Of a stretch of DNA of 7,543 nucleotides, positions 1-5,563 are shown in pieces. The notes under the pieces were generated by a model. It was given only the letters and a program-made list of their open reading frames with translations. It was not told where the DNA came from and did not search any database. The position numbers and the translations under genes were made by a program. Location: the NCBI GenBank assembly GCA_024405235.1, contig JAKSPA010000069.1, positions 1-7,543 of the forward strand, written 5' to 3'. The DNA is from Lentisphaeria bacterium (GTDB taxonomy: Bacteria > Verrucomicrobiota > Lentisphaeria > Oligosphaerales > Oligosphaeraceae). Position 1 is the first letter of the stretch. Every line of letters begins with the position of its first letter.

Positions 1-63
1 TCTAGAAACAACTTTTGCAGTCGCTCTTTTTCAACGTCGTTTCCTATGGGATAAATATGCCTA

Positions 64-141
64 TGATGTTGAAATATGTAAAAAATAAAGATTTTTAGGC
101 GTGATGTTGACGATAATATGCTAAGAAATAAAGATTAACAG
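64..141 (+). repeat. Imperfect direct repeat, two copies, upstream of the pilin promoter
   Basis: Copy A lies at 64-98 and copy B at 102-141. Both start with TGATGTTGA, continue with AATATG, and then share the 11 bases AAATAAAGATT (83-93 and 126-136), ending in an AG dinucleotide. Copy B has four extra bases (CGAT) after the first block and one extra base later. The second copy ends exactly where the TTGACA box at 142 begins, so the pair sits where an activator or repressor would bind. The repeat is read directly from the sequence; the regulatory role is inference. AT-rich composition makes some similarity cheap, but three ordered shared blocks are hard to explain by chance. Confidence 0.6.
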
Positions 142-169
142 TTGACAAGTCATCAAAAGGGATTATCTT
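142..169 (+). promoter_or_regulatory. Sigma70-like promoter for the prepilin pair
   Basis: A perfect -35 hexamer TTGACA (142-147) is followed after 16 bases by TATCTT (164-169), which matches four of six positions of the -10 consensus. Transcription would begin near 176 and give a leader of roughly 95 bases before the first prepilin gene. The region is AT-rich and intergenic, and imperfect direct repeats lie immediately upstream. The boxes are seen; activity is inferred, and sigma consensus knowledge for this lineage is limited. Confidence 0.5.
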
Positions 170-177
170 TTAGGGGA

Positions 178-205
178 AGTCTCTCTTTTTATGAGAACTT
201 TTTTT
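178..205 (+). terminator. Weak hairpin plus U-tract in the pilin leader (possible attenuator)
   Basis: AGT-C-TCTC (178-185) pairs with GAGAACT (193-199), giving a 7-bp stem with one bulged C and a TTTTTAT loop. It is followed directly by a run of T to 205. This has the layout of an intrinsic terminator but the stem is short and AT-rich. It lies between the predicted promoter and the first pilin gene, so it would act as an attenuator rather than as an operon end. Alternatively it terminates an unseen gene to the left, or is a chance fold. Confidence 0.25.
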
Positions 206-233
206 GGAATTCTGATGCTTTTTTTACATTAAT

Positions 234-263
234 TAGTAACAACTAGTAACAACAACCAGGAGA
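234..263 (+). promoter_or_regulatory. Tandem 10-base duplication and Shine-Dalgarno site before the first prepilin gene
   Basis: TAGTAACAAC occurs twice back to back (234-243 and 244-253), then AAC, then the Shine-Dalgarno sequence AGGAGA (258-263), seven bases before the ATG at 271. The ribosome binding site is strong and fixes the start codon. The duplicated block is unstructured, A-rich leader sequence; it could aid ribosome loading or simply be a slippage duplication. Confidence 0.6.
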
Positions 264-270
264 AAAAGTA

Positions 271-987
271 ATGAGTAAAGCATTTACTTTGATCGAATTG
301 CTCGTTGTGATCGCCATCATCGCCGTTCTAGCGAGCATGCTTCTGCCTGCGCTTGCCAAGGCAGAGCACAAGGCAAAAGACATCAGCTGCATCAACAACA
401 GAAAACAGCTCGGTCTTGAGTACATCATGTACATGGACGACAACGACGGCTACATGCCGATTTCCGCTTTCGAAGCCAACAACGGCTATGCCTACACCAA
501 CTATGGTCAGAGCATCATCGCCATCATGACCAAATACATGGGCGATTTCGATGACGGAAAGATGCGCCGCCCGCAGTGGGAGTGCCCGAACATGACTGCA
601 AAGCGCTTCCCCTATGAAGATGTTGCCGCATACAAGAACGTCTATTTCTGCGTCTGCGGCGTTTTCATGAACGGTCTGATCCATTGCACCCAGTCGACTG
701 GCTGCAACCCGCGCAAGCTGGATTCCGTGAGCAATCTGAGCAACCGCATCATCTTGATGTGCCTGCCTTGGGAAGATCCGATGGATAAGAATATTTTCTA
801 TCGTCCAAACTACTCTGGCACGACGCCTGTTAACTGGGGAAGCTTCAACCGCACTCGCGCCGGCAACCACACCAATGGTTGCGGTATCCTCTTTGGCGAT
901 GGTCATGCGGCAACAGAGTCCATGAATTTCTGGATGGACGGCGAATCTGTGAAACAGGCACTCTTCGATCCTGCTCAGGACATCTAA
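271..987 (+). CDS. Prepilin-like (pseudopilin) secreted protein with H-X9-DG motif
   Basis: This 238-residue protein starts with a type IV prepilin signal: a short basic leader MSKA, then FTLIEL with Glu at +5 of the mature form, and a hydrophobic helix to about residue 28. Prepilin peptidase should cut between Ala4 and Phe5. Near the C-terminus His200 is followed nine residues later by Asp210-Gly211, the H-X9-DG signature of a prepilin-associated family that is highly multiplied in Lentisphaerota, Verrucomicrobia and Planctomycetes. The stretch around residues 40-62 (CINNRKQLGLEY, then D/N/G-rich) is also typical. It has several cysteines (40, 105, 127, 129, 164, 204), some shared with the next gene. 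The start is fixed by AGGAGA at 258-263. Two stop codons in tandem end it (985-990). The product is probably exported and anchored by its helix; whether it forms pili, takes part in type II-like secretion or displays something on the surface is unknown. Confidence 0.9.
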   Translation: MSKAFTLIELLVVIAIIAVLASMLLPALAKAEHKAKDISCINNRKQLGLEYIMYMDDNDGYMPISAFEANNGYAYTNYGQSIIAIMTKYMGDFDDGKMRRPQWECPNMTAKRFPYEDVAAYKNVYFCVCGVFMNGLIHCTQSTGCNPRKLDSVSNLSNRIILMCLPWEDPMDKNIFYRPNYSGTTPVNWGSFNRTRAGNHTNGCGILFGDGHAATESMNFWMDGESVKQALFDPAQDI

Positions 988-997
988 TAAAAAGCAC

Positions 998-1004
998 AAG
1001 GAGA
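998..1004 (+). promoter_or_regulatory. Shine-Dalgarno site of the second prepilin gene
   Basis: AAGGAGA lies nine bases before the ATG at 1014, in the 26-base gap between the two prepilin genes. It supports that start and co-transcription with independent translation. Confidence 0.7.
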
Positions 1005-1013
1005 TAAATAACC

Positions 1014-1736
1014 ATGCGTAAATCATTTACTCTAATTGAGTTGCTTGTCGTCATCGCGATTATCGCAATTCTCGCCTCCATGCTTCTTCCAGCGCTGTCC
1101 AAGGCGCGCAAGAAGGCCCGCGACATCACCTGTCTGAGCGCGAAGAAGCAGCTCGGTCTGGCATACGCCACATACGCGTCCGACAACCAGGGCAACTATC
1201 CCTTCGACGCAAAAGGCATTGTCAGCCAGAACAGCTCCTCCAATCCCACCACCGATCCCGACAACATCGTCCAGAAACTGGCGAACGAGATGTTCGGCGG
1301 CAACTTCGACACGACGTCCTCCTCGAACATCCACAACAAGATCTTCGAGTGCAACGCTCTGACAGGAACCACGCCTGCCGGCCAGCTCAGCAGCACATTG
1401 AACGGCTTCTACTGGAATGGTCTTGTCCACTTCGCAGGCTACAACACTGGTTCCCGCATCCGTTCTTCTCTCAAGAACCCCAGCGGAAAAATCGTGCTGA
1501 TGTGCATCGCATACGTCGGTGACTACAATGCCAATCCGATCTACTTCCGTCCCTACTACAACACGAACGGTACAGGCAACTACGTCAGCCAGAAGGCCGA
1601 TCGTATCGGCAACCACAGCAAGGGCTCCTGCATCCTCTTCGCAGATGGCCACGCCAGCGAAGAGAAGAGCACCTTCTGGATGAACGGCGACAATCCGAAG
1701 CAGTCCGTCTTCGATCCCAGAGTCGATGTTGACTAA
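1014..1736 (+). CDS. Prepilin-like (pseudopilin) secreted protein with H-X9-DG motif, paralogue of its neighbour
   Basis: The 240-residue product has the prepilin leader MRKS, then FTLIEL with Glu at +5, and a hydrophobic helix to about residue 28. The residue before the expected cleavage site is Ser4, instead of the usual Gly or Ala. His201 and Asp211-Gly212 form the H-X9-DG motif. It is clearly a paralogue of the upstream gene: helix, KQLGL block, NGL(I/V)H block near residues 135-139, LMC at 162-164, and the tail FWM(D/N)G then KQ(A/S)(L/V)FDP all match, while residues about 62-130 diverge and are Ser/Asn/Thr-rich here. Cysteines 40, 113 and 164 have counterparts in the neighbour. The two genes are 26 bases apart and surely form one transcription unit. 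A strong hairpin follows the stop. Function is unknown beyond export and pilin-like assembly; a major/minor pseudopilin pair is one possibility. Confidence 0.9.
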   Translation: MRKSFTLIELLVVIAIIAILASMLLPALSKARKKARDITCLSAKKQLGLAYATYASDNQGNYPFDAKGIVSQNSSSNPTTDPDNIVQKLANEMFGGNFDTTSSSNIHNKIFECNALTGTTPAGQLSSTLNGFYWNGLVHFAGYNTGSRIRSSLKNPSGKIVLMCIAYVGDYNANPIYFRPYYNTNGTGNYVSQKADRIGNHSKGSCILFADGHASEEKSTFWMNGDNPKQSVFDPRVDVD

Positions 1737-1752
1737 TCGTTGATCGCATCGC

Positions 1753-1790
1753 TCCCGCCGCGTGGAGAGACCTTCTCCATGCGTGCGGGA
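1753..1790 (+). terminator. Strong GC-rich hairpin after the prepilin pair, no U-tract
   Basis: The left arm 1753-1768 pairs with 1774-1790 to give about 16 base pairs with one G-U pair (G1762 with U1780), one bulged T (1784) and a five-base loop GACCT. It starts 17 bases after the prepilin stop codon. No T-run follows, so it is not a textbook intrinsic terminator; it may be a U-less terminator, an RNA 3' end stabiliser, or a partial barrier that lowers expression of the downstream enzymes. The fold is read directly; the role is inferred. Confidence 0.55.
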
Positions 1791-1890
1791 CATCACACAA
1801 GTCCGAATCTTTCGTTTACAGTGTCTTTTGGATCTAAATAAAAGGGCGTTTGTCAGAAAATCGCGCATGTCGAATCAAACAGAATCAAAA

Positions 1891-3054
1891 ATGAGTAGAC
1901 GAATTTTTCTGGCATTATTCTATATTTTCTGCGTCGGAGCGGTATTGGAAGCGGCGCAGTATGGTCCCAAAGAATATGAGGCTGTGACAGAATTTAAAGG
2001 CGAATCGCCGTGGAAGGCGACGTTCAGTGTATTCGAGAACGGCGACTACAATTTGTATCTTGTCGCAAACAATCTTGGCAGCAACGAACCTGTGAAGGTG
2101 ACTGTCGATGGCGCGTCGGTGCCGTCCATGCGGATTCCTCGCGCCCGCAATCGCGCAGACCAGTTCTGCAGAGTGAAATTGTCCTCCCGCGTGAGGCTTT
2201 CCGCTGGCAGTCATGACATTTCCATTGAGGCCACAGCGCCTGACACGAAGCTGTGCGTAAAGACGCTTCTTGTTGAGCGCGAGACACTACCGCACAATTG
2301 GACTCTTGTCTGGTCTGAAGAGTTCGACGACACGGAGGATGGCTATCCCGACTATTCCAAATGGTGGGAGGAAGAGGGCTTTCTGCGGAACAGGGAAGAG
2401 CAGTACTATTTGACTCATCGCAAGGAAAATCTTCGCATAGAAGATGGCAAGCTGATCATCACTGCCATTCGTGAGGACTGTCCGAACCGCTTCTTTGATC
2501 CAAACGAGACGAAGGATTGGCGCAAGATGCGTCAGAAGGGCGTTTTTACCTCTGGCAATCTCAATACGTTTGATGCGTGGCAGTATGGCACGCGAGTCGA
2601 CGTCCGTTTCATGGTGCACAGCGGAAAGGGCGTCTGGCCTGCCGCATGGATGCTTGGCGAATGCAGGAAGCTCGGCTGGCCCGAAGGCGGCGAAATAGAC
2701 ATCATGGAGTATTTCGGCAAGCCGAACGTAGGCTACGTGACGACGGTCCACATGCGCGATCAGAAGACTCTGCAGCACATCCAGCCAAATGAGCATTCGC
2801 AGTGTCTTGATGGAGACATCGTCGATGCATTCCATGTGGCAAGTGCTGTTTGGGACGAAGACAAATGTGTTTTCTATCTGGACAATGTCAAGACATTCGA
2901 AGTTCTGCGTTCGGACAAAAGCAAGCCGTGGGATCTTGAGAATCCGCAGTATTTCAAATTGAATCTGGCGATAGGCGGTTCTGTCTTCGATGGTGTGGAT
3001 CCGAATCTGCAAAAAGTTGAATTTGTGGTCGATTACGTGAGAATTTATCAGTAG
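1891..3054 (+). CDS. Secreted GH16-family beta-glucanase (laminarinase/lichenase-like) with N-terminal beta-sandwich-like domain
   Basis: The protein (387 residues from this start) should hydrolyse internal beta-1,3 or beta-1,3/1,4 bonds of a glucan outside the cytoplasm, or a galactan as some GH16 enzymes do. A Sec signal peptide is clear: MSRR, a hydrophobic core, then LEAA before Gln23. Residues about 25-130 form a separate Gly/Val-rich module (ENGDYNLYLVANN, later LSAGSHDISIE) resembling CBM6/CBM35-like binding domains. Residues about 134-387 are GH16: WSEEFDD near the start, the substrate-cleft stretch GVWPAAWML at 247-255, and the catalytic motif E268-I-D270-I-M-E273 (nucleophile, helper Asp, acid/base), ending VVDYVRIYQ. 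All catalytic residues are present. I chose ATG 1891 because the signal peptide begins there and it has an A-rich upstream like its neighbours; ATG 1867 (eight residues longer) is possible. Neither has a clear Shine-Dalgarno. The next gene begins 25 bases on. Confidence 0.9.
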   Translation: MSRRIFLALFYIFCVGAVLEAAQYGPKEYEAVTEFKGESPWKATFSVFENGDYNLYLVANNLGSNEPVKVTVDGASVPSMRIPRARNRADQFCRVKLSSRVRLSAGSHDISIEATAPDTKLCVKTLLVERETLPHNWTLVWSEEFDDTEDGYPDYSKWWEEEGFLRNREEQYYLTHRKENLRIEDGKLIITAIREDCPNRFFDPNETKDWRKMRQKGVFTSGNLNTFDAWQYGTRVDVRFMVHSGKGVWPAAWMLGECRKLGWPEGGEIDIMEYFGKPNVGYVTTVHMRDQKTLQHIQPNEHSQCLDGDIVDAFHVASAVWDEDKCVFYLDNVKTFEVLRSDKSKPWDLENPQYFKLNLAIGGSVFDGVDPNLQKVEFVVDYVRIYQ

Positions 3055-3079
3055 AGCAATACATTCCGATTGAAAAACG

Positions 3080-5449
3080 ATGAATAGAGGACGTTCAATC
3101 TTAGTTTTCGCTTTATTGCTGTGCGGAATCGCGTTCGGCGACATGATTCTTAAGCGTGGCAATGTCACGCATTCTATTGTGATTCCAAATGATTCCACGT
3201 CAGCGGAACTCAATGCGGCAAAGGAACTTCAACACTATTGCGAGTGCATAGGACTCGGTTATCTGCCAATCAATCGCGTCCGTGAATTCTCCGGCAATGC
3301 TTTGCCCATCTATGTCGGATGGAGTGACATGGCAAAGGAAATTACGAAACTCTCGCCGGAGGAGATGGCTTTGGACGAAAGCGTGATTTGCGTCACGGCC
3401 GACGGAAGGGCGGTCTTTGCTGGGCATCCGACGCGCGGCGCATTGTATGCTGTATATCGCTTCCTTGAAAAATACTGCGATATCCGCTGGTGGAGCGTAA
3501 ATGAAGAGACCACGCATCTTGTCACGGAACTGGCTGTTCCCGAAATGTTTGATCGTTTCGTTCCGTCTTTTGCGGTACGGCAGTCGGACGGCGCGCAGTT
3601 CGTCGGTGACAAAGGCGCCACGAAAACGGTAGCCTACTACAACGCACGTCTCGGAAAGAATGCCAGCAACGTCACAGGCGATCTCGGTGGCGTGGAAATA
3701 GACAAGGTCCTCTGCCGTAACAGTCATACATCGGAAAGATTTGTGCCAGACGAGGCTTTTTTCAAGTCCCATCCCACATACTATGGCGCCGACGAGGCCT
3801 TCGCTGGTTCCAAACCAGAGTATTTCGCATTAAGAGACGGACGGCGCCTGTCGGCCTCCGAAGGCCAGCCCTGCCAGACGAATCCTGAAACCGTTCAGGT
3901 TGCCGCGGAGAACATTCTGAAGCTTCTGCGCCGCAAGAATCAGCAGTACGATGTGGTCTGGCTGACTCAGAACGACAACACGAACTACTGCGAGTGCCCG
4001 AACTGCCTGAAGGCAATCGAACGTCTCGGCAGCCGCACCGACTTGAACATACAATTCGTCAATCAAGTTGCGGAAATCGTCAATCGCGAGTATCCAGATA
4101 TCGCCATCGAGACCTTCGCCTATCAGTTCACTCTTATGCCGCCGAAGACGGTTCGCCCATCCGAACATGTCCACATCAGAGTCTGTCTTATCGAGGCCGA
4201 CGCGGGGCATCCGCTGACGCATCCGAACAACGCGCAATATTACGAGGCGCTGAAAGGGTGGTGCGCCATCAGCCAGAATGTCAATATCTGGCATTACATT
4301 ACAAATTTTACCAACATGGGATATATCCACCCGTTCGCACGTACCATGGCGGCGGATATCCGCCTTTTCAAGGAACTCGGCATCAAGGATGTCTATAGCG
4401 AAGACTGTGCGGAATGCGGCCAGTTCAGCTGGCTAAGCATCTTCCGTGGTTCGCTGAATGCCCATCTGTTGATGGATACGGATATGGATGACGATGCCTT
4501 TGCGGAAGACTTCTTCCGTGGCTACTATGGCAAGGCAGGCGACTCGCTTCTGGCTATGTTCAGACTCTACGAGAAGACAGCGGCCGAATCCAGCGCGATG
4601 ATCACCTGCTATCAGATGGATACCTCCCACTGGTTGCCGCTGGATGTTCTTGACCAGGGCGAAAAGCTGCTCGAAGAGGCCGAACGCGTGACGCCGCGCG
4701 AATCAGAATACGCGCGGCGCGTGGCGCTTGTCAGGCTCAACCAGGACTGGACGCGTCTCTGGCGCCATGAGAACACCGTGATGTGCAAACTGGACAATGC
4801 ACAGCCACAGGCTGCCGAAATGGTCGCAGCGCTGCGCAATGGCATAGTCGAACGCGCTTCTTCCGTTCCGCGCACGCCTGGTTGGTATGGTTTCTGGACC
4901 CGCCACGGACATTACACGCCAGAGCGGCATGTGGCGCTTCTGGACGGCTATATGGCGCCTGAAGCAGAGCATGTCGGTCTTCCTGTCGAATTGGCGGATA
5001 CGCCTTCAGAGGATCTGATAATCATTCCATTCGAACGCTATGATTCATATCCATCGAATCTGAAGACTATTCCGGACTACAAGTCTCCAGTCAATCAGAC
5101 GGTGCGTCTGAGGCTCTTCAACGATTTCATCTTCCTTCGCATTGATTTGCCTGCTCTGGCAAATGCCGACGAATGGGAGATCTTTGCTGAGATGCGTCTG
5201 CCCGATGCGGAGAGTGACGCGAAGGGAACGATTGCGATGGCTGGCGTCTACGACTACGGTACCAATTGGGAGAGCCTGACTAAGTTCCTTATTGCGGCCG
5301 AACAGCTTACGGCCAGCGAGTATCGTCTGGTCTCTCTTGGCTCGACGGATTTCCATCGTGACGGACAGATTTACTTCCGCGGCGGCGGTTCCTCCGCTCC
5401 GCACGAAATTCTTCTTGGACGCACTTTCCTGCGCCGCAAGAACAAATGA
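3080..5449 (+). CDS. Secreted DUF4838 domain protein (GH67 alpha-glucuronidase-related)
   Basis: This 789-residue protein has a Sec signal peptide (MNRGRS, hydrophobic core, cleavage likely after AFG at residue 20). Residues about 25-145 resemble the alpha/beta domain preceding the catalytic barrel in GH67 and GH20 enzymes (AAKELQHYCE, LPIYVGWSD, GHPTRGALYAVYRFLE). Residues about 245-500 match DUF4838: VVWLTQNDN, then the Cys cluster Y-C-E-C-P-N-C (303-309), an ETFAYQ strand, the WHYITNF block near 404-410, ADIRLFKELGIKDVYSE near 425-441, and a FFRGYYGKAG block near 478-487. The remainder is helical to about 600, then a beta-rich C-terminal domain (about 640-789) that I cannot assign. DUF4838 proteins are thought to act on polysaccharides, but activity is largely uncharacterised; I do not name catalytic residues. 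It is 25 bases from the GH16 gene and probably co-transcribed. No clear Shine-Dalgarno precedes the ATG, only A-rich bases. Confidence 0.85.
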   Translation: MNRGRSILVFALLLCGIAFGDMILKRGNVTHSIVIPNDSTSAELNAAKELQHYCECIGLGYLPINRVREFSGNALPIYVGWSDMAKEITKLSPEEMALDESVICVTADGRAVFAGHPTRGALYAVYRFLEKYCDIRWWSVNEETTHLVTELAVPEMFDRFVPSFAVRQSDGAQFVGDKGATKTVAYYNARLGKNASNVTGDLGGVEIDKVLCRNSHTSERFVPDEAFFKSHPTYYGADEAFAGSKPEYFALRDGRRLSASEGQPCQTNPETVQVAAENILKLLRRKNQQYDVVWLTQNDNTNYCECPNCLKAIERLGSRTDLNIQFVNQVAEIVNREYPDIAIETFAYQFTLMPPKTVRPSEHVHIRVCLIEADAGHPLTHPNNAQYYEALKGWCAISQNVNIWHYITNFTNMGYIHPFARTMAADIRLFKELGIKDVYSEDCAECGQFSWLSIFRGSLNAHLLMDTDMDDDAFAEDFFRGYYGKAGDSLLAMFRLYEKTAAESSAMITCYQMDTSHWLPLDVLDQGEKLLEEAERVTPRESEYARRVALVRLNQDWTRLWRHENTVMCKLDNAQPQAAEMVAALRNGIVERASSVPRTPGWYGFWTRHGHYTPERHVALLDGYMAPEAEHVGLPVELADTPSEDLIIIPFERYDSYPSNLKTIPDYKSPVNQTVRLRLFNDFIFLRIDLPALANADEWEIFAEMRLPDAESDAKGTIAMAGVYDYGTNWESLTKFLIAAEQLTASEYRLVSLGSTDFHRDGQIYFRGGGSSAPHEILLGRTFLRRKNK

Positions 5450-5453
5450 TTCA

Positions 5454-5472
5454 ATGACAATCCATTTGTCGT
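5454..5472 (+). other. Short hairpin after the DUF4838 gene
   Basis: ATGACAA (5454-5460) and TTGTCGT (5466-5472) pair over seven positions including one G-U pair around a TCCAT loop, five bases after the stop codon. There is no U-tract. It is too weak to call a terminator; transcription may continue into the oxidoreductase gene. The rest of this 114-base gap shows nothing else convincing apart from the duplicated purine block before the next start. Confidence 0.3.
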
Positions 5473-5542
5473 GAGTCAGGACTGAAGTTGCGCATAAGGC
5501 GCTTTCTCTACGCCGGAAGCCGTGCTCCAGTTGCATTTTGAC

Positions 5543-5560
5543 AGATAGAAGAGATAGAAG
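5543..5560 (+). promoter_or_regulatory. Duplicated purine-rich ribosome-binding region of the oxidoreductase gene
   Basis: AGATAGAAG occurs twice in direct tandem (5543-5551 and 5552-5560) and ends three bases before the ATG at 5564. The purine-rich block can pair partly with the 16S anti-Shine-Dalgarno (AGAAGAGA-like) and supports this start. The duplication offers two overlapping weak sites instead of one strong one. Confidence 0.5.
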
Positions 5561-5563
5561 AAA

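Noticed and set aside
2..88. Open frame entering from the left edge that could be the end of an upstream gene (28 codons, stop at 86-88)
   Set aside because: The neighbouring forward frame is also open there, the region is AT-rich, and the repeat unit overlaps it. There is not enough to call a coding end.
1815..1840. TTTACA and TAAATA as a promoter for the GH16 gene
   Set aside because: The spacer is only 14 bases and the -10 box matches three of six positions. A promoter here is likely if the hairpin terminates, but this pair does not demonstrate it.
328..1868. Long reverse-strand open frames opposite the prepilin genes (328-1026 and 1032-1868)
   Set aside because: They lie opposite well-supported genes, give no recognisable domains and have composition expected from codon bias of the plus-strand genes.
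1762..1890. GTG at 1762 as the start of the GH16 gene
   Set aside because: It lies inside the hairpin arm and would put 43 non-hydrophobic residues ahead of a clear signal peptide.
1891..1960. Lipoprotein signal in the GH16 or DUF4838 leader (Cys within the hydrophobic segment)
   Set aside because: The residues before the cysteines (YIFC and LLLC) do not fit a lipobox, which needs a small residue at -1; ordinary Sec cleavage sites follow.
5538..5543. TTGACA before the oxidoreductase gene as a -35 box
   Set aside because: A -10 box at normal spacing would fall on the start codon region and none is seen.
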